Source: Anomaloglossus baeobatrachus
Taxonomy: Eukaryota; Chordata; Amphibia; Anura; Aromobatidae
Length of the DNA: 64,000 bases
NCBI RefSeq assembly: GCF_048569485.1
Contig: NC_134357.1
Coordinates: 67,637,198 to 67,701,197, forward strand
Direction of reading: 5' to 3'
Shown here: positions 55,071-64,000 of the stretch, piece by piece
How the letters are laid out: each line of letters opens with the position of its first letter
Numbering within the stretch: the stretch's first letter is position 1
Notes under the pieces: model-generated
Database searches by the model: none
What the model was told of the DNA's origin: nothing
The model's input: the letters and a program-made list of their open reading frames with translations, nothing else
Position numbers and translations under genes: made by a program

Positions 55071-56722
55071 AAGTTAGGTCCAGAAATATTTGGACAGTGA
55101 CACAATTTTCGCGAGTTGGGCTCTGCATGCCACCACATTGGATTTGAAATGAAACCTCTACAACAGAATTCAAGTGCAGATTGTAACGTTTAATTTGAAG
55201 GTTTGAACAAAAATATCTTATAGAAATTGTAGGAATTGTACACATTTCTTTACAAACACTCCACATTTTAGGAGGTCAAAAGTAATTGGACAAATAAACC
55301 AAACCCAAAAAAAAAATTTTTATTTTCAATATTTTGTTGCGATTCCTTTGGAGGCAATCACTGCCTTAAGTCTGGAACCCATGGACATCACCAAACGCTG
55401 GGTTTCCTCCTTCTTAATGCTTTGCCAGGCCTTTACAGCCGCAGCCTTTAGGTCTTGCTTGTTTGTGGGTCTTTCCGTCTTAAGTCTGGATTTGAGCAAG
55501 TGAAATGCATGCTCAATTGGGTTAAGATCTGGTGATTGACTTGGCCATTGCAGAATGTTCCACTTTTTTGCACTCATGAACTCCTGGGTAGCTTTGGCTG
55601 TATGCTTGGGGTCATTGTCCATCTGTACTATGAAGCGCCGTCCGATCAACTTTGCGGCATTTGGCTGAATCTGGGCTGAAAGTATATCCCGGTACACTTC
55701 AGAATTCATCCGGCTACTCTTATCTGCTGTTATGTCATCAATAAACACAAGTGACCCAGTGCCATTGAAAGCCATGCATGCCCATGCCATCACGTTGCCT
55801 TCACCATGTTTTACAGAGGATGTGGTGTGCCTTGGATCATGTGCCGTTCCCTTTCTTCTCCAAACTTTTTTCTTCCCATCATTCTGGTACAGGTTGATCT
55901 TGGTCTCATCTGTCCATAGAATACTTTTCCAGAACTGAGCTGGCTTCATGAGGTGTTTTTCAGCTAATTTAACTCTGGCCTGTCTATTTTTGGAATTGAT
56001 GAATGTTTTGCATCTAGATGTGAACCCTTTGTATTTACTTTCATGGAGTCTTCTCTTTACTGTTGACTTAGAGACAGATACACCTACTTCACTGAGAGTG
56101 TTCTGGACTTCAGTTGATGTTGTGAACGGGTTCTTCTTCACCAAAGAAAGTATGCGGCGATCATCTACCACTGTTGTCATCCGTGGATGCCCAGGCCTTT
56201 TTGAGTTCCCAAGCTCACCAGTCAATTCCTTTTTTCTCAGAATGTACCCGACTGTTGATTTTGCTACTCCAAGCATGTCTGCTATCTCTCTGATGGATTT
56301 TTTCTTTTTTTTCAGCCTCAGGATGTTCTGCTTCACCTCAATTGAGAGTTCCTTAGACCGCATGTTGTCTGGTCACAGCAACAGCTTCCAAATGCAAAAC
56401 CACACACCTGTAATCAACCCCAGACCTTTTAACTACTTCATTGCTTACAGGTTAACGAAGGAGACGCCTTCAGAGTTAATTGCAGCCCTTAGAGTCCCTT
56501 GTCCAATTACTTTTGGTCCCTTGAAAAAGAGGAGGCTATGCATTACCGAGCTATGATTCCTAAACCCTTTCTCCGATTTGGATGTGAAAACTCTCATATT
56601 GCAGCTGGGAGTGTGCACTTTCAGCCCATATTATATATATAATTGTATTTCTGAACATGTTTTTGTAAACAGCTAAAATAACAAAACTTGTGTCACTGTC
56701 CAAATATTTCTGGACCTAACTG
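55071..56722 (-). mobile_element. Tc1-type transposon, complete, 1,652 bp
   Basis: It is flanked by TA (55069-55070 and 56723-56724). The paralogous empty site is ACAGGTATATCTAAAAC. The outer inverted repeats are AAGTTAGGTCCAGAAATA and its partner (CAGTTAGGTCC...). A second shared motif, AAAAGTAATTGGACAA, lies about 200 bp inside each end (near 55277 and 56500), giving the IR/DR layout with two binding sites per end. It encodes an uninterrupted transposase. Confidence 0.93.
55326..56363 (-). CDS. Tc1 transposase, DD34E, open
   Basis: A 345-residue frame without interruption, the usual length for Tc1 transposases. An N-terminal paired-like region has two helix-turn-helix parts (residues about 7-45 and 63-112) separated by the KRPGHPR linker. 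The catalytic triad is D152 (WTDETKI), D249 (QMDNDPKH) and E284 (SPDLNPIEHA), with 34 residues between the last two. The frame starts MRSKELS, and the C-terminus is complete. A functional enzyme would bind the inverted repeats and move the element into TA sites. Of all the transposons here, this is the only one whose gene looks whole, though substitutions that inactivate it without a stop cannot be excluded. Confidence 0.93.
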   Translation of the reverse strand: MRSKELSIEVKQNILRLKKKKKSIREIADMLGVAKSTVGYILRKKELTGELGNSKRPGHPRMTTVVDDRRILSLVKKNPFTTSTEVQNTLSEVGVSVSKSTVKRRLHESKYKGFTSRCKTFINSKNRQARVKLAEKHLMKPAQFWKSILWTDETKINLYQNDGKKKVWRRKGTAHDPRHTTSSVKHGEGNVMAWACMAFNGTGSLVFIDDITADKSSRMNSEVYRDILSAQIQPNAAKLIGRRFIVQMDNDPKHTAKATQEFMSAKKWNILQWPSQSPDLNPIEHAFHLLKSRLKTERPTNKQDLKAAAVKAWQSIKKEETQRLVMSMGSRLKAVIASKGIATKY

Positions 56723-56724
56723 TA

Positions 56725-56999
56725 TATTTAAAACTGGTCAAACATTCAGGACACCCTTGCTTGCTGCCAGGTCCGGCTTCAGGTCTTCGTGGGCCCGGGC
56801 AAAAAAAGTCTCAGTCTCATGCACACACAGACACGCAGATACACAGATACGTACACATGCAGGAATACATACATATTTGAAGACAAAGTCACAACAAATA
56901 TATATATATTATCAACACATATCTCAAAATATGAGCCATTAATGTAAACACCGAACCAGCCAAGGTAGGACGGGAAGGGTGTCAGCACTACTCATAGTA
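56725..56999 (+). other. Host repeat block downstream of the Tc1 element
   Basis: Continues the unit after the Tc1 site: homologous to 31262-31390, then to the CAGGAATACATACATATTTGAAG stretch (split across 32634 and 42889). It keeps the empty site of the LTR-like fossil near 56855. Homology stops near 56900. Confidence 0.65.
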
Positions 57000-57524
57000 C
57001 TAATCAAACACAGGAGGAAAAGAGTAAAGTGCAAAATCAATACTTTATTAGGACTGACACAACAAGAAAAAAATTTAAAAGAGGTATACTACCAGACCAA
57101 TAGGGATAAAATTACAATAGTCCCATTATCATGACAGTTTGCAATCCATATATTACATAAACGTCAGACCAGCAGTGGTAAAATAACAATTTAGAGTTAC
57201 ATGGTAAGTGGAATAGCTTATTACAAGGCACAGAATGGGGTTCGCTTCTCTTACCTAAAGTGCAAGTTGAGGATGAAAGGATCCATAGTGTGCCTAAGGT
57301 GCCAGCAACCCAGATACAGTCCCTTTAGCGAGTGGATTCCCTAACAAACGCCCAAGATCTCCATCCGACGCGCGTTTCGCGGGTGGGTTTAGCTTTTTCA
57401 AGGTGGGGAGCCTTAGGCTTAGACTCGCTAAAGGGACTGTATCTGGGTTGCTGACACCTTAGGCACACTGTGGATCCTTTCATCCTGCACTTGCACTTTA
57501 GGTAAGAGAAACGAACCCCACTCT
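57000..57524. other. Penelope-like terminal-repeat debris in inverted arrangement
   Basis: Arms at about 57230-57330 and 57420-57520 are inverted copies of about 100 bp (CTAAAGGGACTGTATCTGGG on the right). They flank a spacer with CGACGCGCGTTTCGCGGG (57367-57384). On the minus strand the spacer reads GCGAAACGCGCGTC, like the GAAA side of a hammerhead motif. Inverted terminal repeats of this kind are seen in Penelope-like elements. No coding sequence remains. Confidence 0.45.
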
Positions 57525-58372
57525 TTCCAGGACTGTCTCTTTCCTCGTCTGTCTCTTTCCTCATCTGTCTCTTTGCCCGTCTGTCTCTTTGCCAGTCTGT
57601 CTCTTTCCAGGGCTGTCTCTTTCTCCGTCTGTGTCTTTCCCTGTCTGTCTCTTTCCAGGGCCTTCTCTTTTCAGGGCTGTCTCTTTGTCCAGCTGACTCT
57701 TTCCAGGACTGTCTCTTTCCAGGACTGTCTCTTTCCCCAGCTGTCTGTTTCCCTGGCTGTCTATTTGCCCGTCTGTTCCTTTCCAGGGCTGTCTCTTTCC
57801 AGGGTTGTATTTTTCACTGTCTGTCTCTTTCCCCGTCTGTCTATTTGCCCAGCTGACTCTTTCCAGGACTGTCTCTTTCCTCGCCTGTCTCTTTCCTCGT
57901 CTGTCTCTTTCCCCATCTGTCTCTTTGCCCGTCTGTCTCTTTGCCCGTCTGTCTCTTTCCAGGGCTGTCTCTTTCCAGGGCTGTCTCTTTCTCCGTCTGT
58001 GTGTTCCCCTGTCTGTTTCTTTCCAGGGCTCTCTCTTTCCAGGGCTGTCTCTTTTCCCGGCTGACTCTTTCCAGGGCTGTCTCTTTTCAGGGCTGTCTCT
58101 TTCCCCTTCTGTCTCTTTCCCCGTCTGTCTCTTTCCCTGTCTGTCTCTTTCCCTGTCTGTCTCTTTCCCTGTCTGTCTCTTTCCCCGTCTGTCTCTTTGC
58201 CCGTCTGTCTCTTTGCCCGTATGTCACTTTGCCCATCTGTCTCTTTGCGCATCTGTCCCTTTCCAGGGCTGTCTCTTTCCAGGGCTGTCTCTTTCCCTGT
58301 CTGTCTGTCTGTTTCCCCATCTGTCTCTGTCTGTGTCTCTGTCTGTCTGTCTTTTTCTATCTCTCTATCCAT
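57525..58372. repeat. 16-bp pyrimidine-rich minisatellite
   Basis: About 50 units of CTGTCTCTTTCCNNNN, with endings CCGT, CTGT, AGGG and GCCCGT-type variants. All frames stay open across it because 48 bp equals 16 codons. These frames are not genes. Confidence 0.95.
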
Positions 58373-58670
58373 CTCTCGACCGACATCATATTACCTCACA
58401 CATAAGCTTCAACTAACAGTTTATTTTCTTCCTATAGCAACCACCGACAGTTGCTATTAATAACCTATATCTCCCACCTCCATTCAGTTTAATGGCGGCA
58501 GGATTTTAGAGACTAACTGTAAAGCACGGGATTAAACTTTTCTGTCAAAACATAGTCTACGACGCTCCCTGGGTCACATGGGGTGTCTGTGCAAAATTTT
58601 GTGATTGTAAATGCGACGGTGCGGATTCCTGTGGCGGACATACATACACACACACATACACTCAGCTTTA

Positions 58671-58728
<58 letters not shown>
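58373..58728. repeat. Dispersed repeat with (CA) and (TA) tail
   Basis: CCTATATCTCCCACCTCC through GCAAAATTTTGTGATTG and GCGACGGTGCGGATTCC reads like the end of a dispersed repeat of unknown class. It is followed by CACACATACA and a perfect (TA) run of about 50 bp at 58678-58728. Confidence 0.5.
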
Positions 58729-58730
<2 letters not shown>

Positions 58731-60344
58731 CAGACCAAACGTTTGGACACAACTTCTTATTCAAAGAGTTTTCTTTATTTTCATGACTCTGAAAATTTTA
58801 GATTCACATTGAAGGCATCAAAACTATGAATTAATGTGGAATGAAATAACAAAAAAGTGTAAAACAACTGAAAATATGTCTTATATTCTAGGTTCTTCAA
58901 AGTAGCCACCTTTTGCTTTGATTACTGCTTTGCACACTCATGGTAATCTATTGATTAGCTTCAAGAGGTAGTCACCGGAAATGGTTTTCACTTCACAGGT
59001 GTGCCCTGTCAGGTTTAATAAGTTTAATAAGTGGGATTTCTTGCTTTTTAAATGGGGTTGGGACCATCAGTTGTTTTGTGCAGAAGTCTGTTGGATACAC
59101 AGATGATAGTCCTACTGAATAGACTGTTAAAATTTGTATTATGTATTTGTATTTGTATTATGAAAAACGAGAGGCCATCATTACTTTAAGAAATGAAGGT
59201 CAGTTAGTCCGAAAAATTGGGAAAACTTTGAAAGTGTCCCCAAGTGCAGTGGCAAAAACCATCAAACGCTACAAAGAAACTGCTCACATGAGAACCGCCC
59301 CAGGAAAGGAAGACCAAGAGTCACCTCTACTGCGGAGGATAAGTTTATCCGAGTCACCAGCCTCAGAAATCGCAGGTTAACAGCAGCTCAGATTAGAGAC
59401 CAGGTCAATGCCACACAGAGTTTTAGCAGCAGACACATCTCTAGAACAACTGTTAAGAGGAGAGTTTGTGCAGCAGGTCTTCATGGTAAAATAGCTGCTA
59501 GGAAACCACTGCTAAGGACAGGCAACAAGCAGAAGAGACTTGTTTGGGCTAAAGAACACAAGGAATGGACATTAGACCAATGGAAATCTGTGCTTTGGTC
59601 TGATGAGTCCAAAATTGAGATCTTTGGATCAAACCACTGTGTCTTTGTGCAACGCAGAAAAGGTGAACGGATTGGACTCTTCATGCCTGGTTCCCTCCGT
59701 GAAGCATGAAGGAGGAGATGGGATGGTGTGGGGGTGCTTTGCTGATGACACTGTTGGGGATTTATTCAAAATTGAAGGCATATTGAACCAGCATGGCTAC
59801 CACAGCATCTTGCAGCGGCATGCTATTCCATCCGGTTTGCGTTTAGTTGGACCATTATTTATTTTCAACAGGACCATGACCCCAAACACACCTCCAGGCT
59901 GTGAAAGGGCTATTTGATTAAGAAAGAGAGTGATGGGGTGCTACACCAGATGACCTAGCCTTCACAGTCACCAGACCTGAACCCAATCGGAATGGTTTGG
60001 GGTGAGCTGGACCGCAGAGTGAAGGCAAAAGGGCCAACATGTGCTAGGCATCTCTTGGAACTCCTTCAAGACTGTTGGAAGACCATTTCCGGTGACTACC
60101 TCCTGAAGCTCATCAAGAGAATGCCAAGAGTGTGCAAAGCAGTAATCAAAGCAAAAGGTGGCTACTTTGAAGAACCTAGAATATAAGACATCCTTTCAGT
60201 TGTTTCAAGCTTTTTTGTTAAGTATTTCATTCCACATGTGTTAATTCATAGTTATGAAGTCTTCAATGTGAATCTACAATTTTCGGAGTTATGAAAATAA
60301 AGAAAACTCTTTGAATGAGAAGGTGTGTCCAAACGTTTCGTCTG
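58731..60344 (+). mobile_element. Tc1-type transposon, decayed, 1.61 kb
   Basis: It inserted at a TA (58729-58730 and 60345-60346) at the end of the (TA) microsatellite. The inverted ends are CAGACCAAACGTTTGGACAC and, on the other strand, CAGACGAAACGTTTGGACAC. The ends also share AAAGAGTTTTCTTTATTTTCAT. It belongs to a family different from the Tc1 element at 55071. Confidence 0.88.
59141..60186 (+). pseudogene. Decayed Tc1 transposase
   Basis: Pieces in several frames carry recognisable landmarks: a helix-turn-helix part (REAIITLRNEGQLVRKIGK) near 59170, WSDESKIEIFG near 59598, DHDPKHT near 59876, and SPDLNPIGMVW near 59970. Stop codons and frameshifts divide the gene, including a stop near 59376. 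At 59989-59991 the codon for the third catalytic residue is GGA (Gly) where the family has Glu, so even the active site is lost. Confidence 0.87.
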
Positions 60345-60346
60345 TA

Positions 60347-60559
60347 CTGTATATACACTTGATTATGTCTACTTATCACAATTGTGGTTGTGAAGAAAAA
60401 GTGCTTGCCTTTATGTTGATAATCTTGTAGAAGTAGGTCACATTTCAGATATAAGGAATACCTGTTGGCATATCATGGGTACAACATCAACAAACAAAAT
60501 TTATTATTATGACCTCAGAGGGCCCGATGTGAACTGGAGAAAATGTGTAAATAAATAAC
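60347..60559. other. Non-coding spacer
   Basis: AT-rich DNA between two transposons. No feature recognised. Confidence 0.5.
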
Positions 60560-60561
60560 TA

Positions 60562-61190
60562 CAGTGGAACCTTGGTTTACGAGAACAATCCATTATGTGA
60601 GTGTGCTCATAAACCAAGTTACTCATCTAGGAAAGCAACATTTCCCATAGGAAATAATGGAAGCTCAGACAATTCGTTCCACAACTTGTGCAATGTCCCC
60701 TATTGTGCCATTCCACACAAGCACAAACACGCATAAATACACACACACACACACACACACACACATTATGTTCACCTTACCCTCCGTTCCCTCGGCGGCC
60801 TCCTGGTTCTTGTAGTCCGCAGGTATGTGTATCTGGTAACCATCGCGGAAACAGCGGAAGTTTCTCCATCGTCACAATGGTTACCGGATACACTTACTGT
60901 ACCTGTGGACTACAAGAACCAAGAGGCTGCCAAGGGAACGGAAGGTAAGATGAGCATAATATATGTGTGTGCGTGTGTGTTTATGTGTGTTTGTGTGTGT
61001 TTGTCTGTCTTTGTGTGGACTGCAAGAGCGGCTCAGAGTGCGGTGAAAGTACGGAACCGGAAGTGTGTGCGGTGAGTATTTGCTTGTACCGCAAAGATTG
61101 CTCGTAAACTTAGTTACAAATTTACAGCAAGCTTTGCTCATATGGCAAAATACTCGCACACCAAGTTACTTGTAAACCGAGGTTCCACTG
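60562..61190. mobile_element. TA-flanked MITE, 629 bp
   Basis: The ends are CAGTGGAACCTTGGTTTACG and its partner GTAAACCGAGGTTCCACTG, flanked by TA (60560-60561 and 61191-61192), consistent with a Tc1/mariner-superfamily MITE. The interior has a (CA) run, a (GT) run, and an internal inverted pair around GTAGTCCGCAGGTA and TACCTGTGGACTAC. It sits directly at the boundary of the second CUB block. Confidence 0.75.
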
Positions 61191-61449
61191 TACATAGATA
61201 GTAATGAACGCTTGCCTGCATAAACAACTTTGAATAAACTTTGAACAAACTCTTGATATAAGCTAATATTTGCTGGCAGACTATAGGTGGCTTCTGCAAA
61301 AATAATGAGTAATAGTTAAAAAACAAACAAACAAGGTTTCCAGTTGTGCCGCTAGAGTCAGATGTTGCCAATAACCCTATCAGAGGCTTCTAAATGCATG
61401 ACATCATTATATGGGCTGTCCCATATTGTTTAAAGGCATAGCACTCTTA

Positions 61450-62012
61450 TGCGGGCATCACACGAGCCAATCTATCGTGCGATTGCACGAGCGATCGTGC
61501 CCGCCACCGTCGTTTGTGCATCACGGGCAATTAGTTGCACGTGGCGCACAAAGTCGTTAACCCCCCGTTACACGTACTTACCTTCCGGACGATGTCTCTG
61601 TGGGCGGCAAAAATCCACTTCCTGAAGGGGGAGGGACGTTCGGCGTCACTGCGACGTCACACAGCGGCCGGCCAATAAAAGTGGAGGGGCGGAGATGAGC
61701 GGGACGTAAACCTCCCGCCCACCTTCTTCCTTCCGCATTGCCGTCGGGACGCAGGCAAGCTGTGTTCATCGTTCCCGTGATGTCACACGGAGAGATGTGT
61801 GCTGCCTCGGGAACGATGAACAACCAGACGGTCGATTTTTTTGAAAGTGAGCGACGTGTCAACGATGAACGAGAAGATGAGTATTTCTGCTCGTTCACCG
61901 TCGCACGTAGCTGTCACATGCTATGATATATCAGACGATGCCGGATGTGCGTCACTACCGACGTGACCCCGACGACATATCGCCTGATATATCGTACCGT
62001 GTGACGCCCGCA
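61450..62012. mobile_element. Harbinger-type MITE, second copy
   Basis: Same element, TTA flanks (61447-61449 and 62013-62015) and 563-bp length as at 254-816, copied with the block. Confidence 0.72.
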
Positions 62013-62428
62013 TTAGTGTATGTAAACTTGCACGTTTTTGTAGTTGCATTTTTCCGGACAAGAGATGCAGAAATGGTGCAGAAATCTCTTCATCCAATTA
62101 GCAACGTGTGCACATAGCCTTATGGCACATTGACATGCAATTATTGCAATATATAACAATAACGACAGTCTCCTATAAACACCAGTCATAGGTTGACCTT
62201 CATGGCAGTGCCGCCATGGCAGGTGAAGCTTTGTTGGGCTTTCTGATGTTGGATGCAGATATAGTGGCTGTGTAACTCGACAATTATCTGCCAATGAAGT
62301 TGCAGACTCAACTACTGAGCATGCACCAAAGACAGGACTTGACAACGAGCATGCCAGTAGATCCAATGAAAAGAAGGGGTTAAAATTATGTCATTTTTGT
62401 TCACATCATTTGTCGCGCTTTCTTCCAG

Positions 62429-62555
62429 CACCGTCATGCGGGGGCAGTCTGAATGATGAAACAGGATTTATAAATGGTTATTCCTATTACAGTTATTGCA
62501 TCTGGATAATTGAGGTCCCATATAATTGTATCTTCATATACTTCAGTAGTATACA
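62429..62555 (+). CDS. CUB domain exon, first half, second copy
   Basis: Same splice sites, phases and length (127 bp) as 1231-1357, with the donor GTAAGT at 62556. The protein sequence appears unchanged from that copy. In its upstream pyrimidine tract one base differs (TCGCGC against TCTCGC). Confidence 0.8.
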
Positions 62556-62704
62556 GTAAGTAATATTTACACGTGCACTAACATTTGTTTTTACAAACCC
62601 CCCCCTTTTGGTTTTCTTTTAACCCTCTCCCCAGAATAACTTAATGTTTCATATTGTATAATTAATTAGTTATTTAATTTAATAGAATTTCTCTTTTTTT
62701 ATAG

Positions 62705-62910
62705 TATGCGAAGTAATGGTGGTATTTGCAGTTACGACTACGAGTATTTGATAATATATGACGGAGATGTCGAGAATCACATTGAACTTGGCATGATTTG
62801 CGAGCAAACAACTCAAAGGTTTTACACATCATTCAACTTCATTACCTTGATATTTGTTAACCCATACGACTATGGAGAGTTTGAAATGGTGTTTATCATA
62901 TGCTTTTCAG
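62705..62910 (+). CDS. CUB domain exon, second half, second copy
   Basis: A 206-bp exon with the same residues as 1505-1710 and the same phase 1 exit. The intron after it begins GTAATATGTGTAATA (two bases shorter than in the first copy). Conservation of both CUB exons is in line with recent duplication or with selection; the data here do not separate the two. Confidence 0.82.
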
Positions 62911-63797
62911 GTAATATGTGTAATAATTCATCAAATCGATAGTTTATTAATGACATGTTAAAGGGGTTGTCTACTTTCACAAAGTCCAGGTCACTGGGAG
63001 CAGTTTGTTATATAAAAATCACAAATTGTGCTCTACTCACCATCCTTGACTCAAGCAAGGCACGTACATAAAAATCATGGGGGAAATAGCAAAAGTCTTA
63101 ATTGGACTCCCGCTCTCTTGCACCCCAAAAAAAATACAATAAACTATGCAGGCCACAGTCACAGAAGGACATAGTTCCCAATTATTAATGACAGGGAAAG
63201 CTACATATTATTGGGGCAGTTCAGAGTAATATCGCTCCTAACTTACTTCAAATTCAAAAATTCAAATTAAAAAATCCACACAAGTCAATTTCCACATGAA
63301 TATTCTCATCAGCTCGCGGGAGGGATTATTGAAATCTCATTAATTTATCTGCTAATGGATTTTCAATTACAAATCAAGAAAGAATATAAGCTCAACCAAA
63401 AAGAGAGGGGAGCCAGCACATATGCAAATGGCATGCATCAAATAAAAGTGTAAATTCACGGATTTATTCCAACTCTACTATAATACAAAATGAGATCTTT
63501 AGCAACCAATTGATCAACTGTTTGAGCCACCCCTGCCATGTCATGGCGAATCTCAACAGGGGGTCCTACTCTATATTTTATATTTCATCGTGCCATGTGG
63601 CCTCCTAGATAAATTAAAAGCTGAACCATATTGGAGCAACAAATATCATTATTTTTTACTCTGTGATATCGCACTTCTCACAGTATATTCCTCAGTGTAT
63701 CATGAAGGATTACTTTATTATGCACTGTTATTACTATGGTTGATATTGTGCTTACTAAAATTAATTCAATTTTTCCTTTTTTCTATGTTTTAACTAG
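62911..63797 (+). other. Intron, second copy
   Basis: Homologous to 1711-2599 with scattered differences. No new feature. Confidence 0.65.
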
Positions 63798-63839
63798 CAC
63801 CCTCTACTACTCCTACTACTACTACTCCTAGTACTACTA
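63798..63839 (+). CDS. Thr/Pro-rich stalk microexon, second copy
   Basis: A 42-bp exon identical in sequence and phase to 2600-2641, encoding A-P-S-T-T-P-T-T-T-T-P-S-T-T. Confidence 0.68.
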
Positions 63840-63975
63840 GTAAGTTGTAATGAAGCATTATCCTCTAACTGTTCTTGTATTAAGGCTCTTATATATTGTA
63901 TTATGTTTCATTATGCTCTGAGTTACATTTTACAAATTCTAAGGTACAAAGTATTTATTTTTCTTATTCTCTTAG

Positions 63976-63999
63976 CTCTCCCAATACCAGGCTCACCTA
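63976..63999 (+). CDS. Pro-rich stalk microexon, second copy
   Basis: A 24-bp exon with the acceptor AG kept, encoding A-L-P-I-P-G-S-P. It differs from the first copy at two residues (Phe to Leu, Thr to Ile). The donor G is the last base of the window. Confidence 0.52.
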
Positions 64000-64000
64000 G

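Larger units (their letters stand above)
61197..64000. repeat. Distal copy of the CUB-exon block
   Basis: Near-identical to 1-2804. Differences are scattered substitutions and short indels. The copy runs off the window end, so its full length is unknown. Confidence 0.9.

Noticed and set aside
57573-58416. Long frames rich in SLSRAVSF-like repeats on both strands
   Set aside because: They come from the 16-bp minisatellite and have no domain or start context.
1-64000. tRNA, rRNA or small nuclear RNA genes
   Set aside because: None was recognised by eye on either strand. A covariance-model scan would be needed to exclude short or degenerate copies.

Overview
The window is vertebrate nuclear DNA, most likely from a frog or other anuran. 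It has no prokaryotic gene organisation. It is packed with repeats of kinds common in anuran genomes: hAT elements with TAGTGATGAGCGA or TAGAGATGAGCGAA ends, TTA-flanked Harbinger-type MITEs, a TTAA-flanked piggyBac-type MITE, Tc1 elements and a Penelope-like retroelement. No RNA gene or CRISPR array was seen.

The host signal is a + strand gene with very small exons. Exons at 1231-1357 and 1505-1710 encode one complete CUB domain (phases 1, 2, 1). They are followed by phase 1-1 microexons of 15 to 75 bp that encode Ala/Ser/Thr/Pro-rich stalk pieces. The microexon-bearing block recurs as diverged tandem units. Stalk exons lie at 2600, 2778, 29533, 30841, 32952, 41095, 45467 and 46854, and the CUB exons plus two stalk exons recur at 62429-63999. 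The first 2.83 kb and the last 2.80 kb are near-identical copies about 61.2 kb apart. The architecture resembles DMBT1-like or mucin-like secreted CUB glycoproteins. No exact orthologue is claimed, and the exons were called by eye.

Most of the length is nested transposons, and the paralogous units supply empty sites that fix their ends. Left to right: duplicated block with a Harbinger MITE (1-2828); piggyBac-type MITE (2833-4280) holding a small Harbinger MITE; Harbinger MITE (4433-10655) split by a 5.8 kb non-autonomous hAT (4591-10360); autonomous-type hAT A (10708-27680), itself invaded by a Penelope-like element (11186-15308) and by a second non-autonomous hAT (16879-23552) that cuts its transposase; Harbinger MITE (28024-28861); solo-LTR-like fossil (31393-32623); hAT B (33780-40540) with a nearly open transposase of about 1,110 codons; second LTR-like copy (41644-42874); minisatellites (43160-44235); third non-autonomous hAT (46997-54763); Tc1 element with an open DD34E transposase (55071-56722); Penelope-like debris and a 16-bp minisatellite (57000-58372); decayed Tc1 element (58731-60344); TA-flanked MITE (60562-61190); and the second copy of the CUB block.

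The most unusual content is (1) the expanding set of symmetric microexons and (2) the architecture of the three large non-autonomous hAT elements. Each carries an 11-bp polypyrimidine minisatellite, a 70-bp-arm hairpin, a hammerhead-like motif, an X-box/CRE/X-box cluster, and at each end a CRE followed by a splice donor that points outward into flanking DNA.
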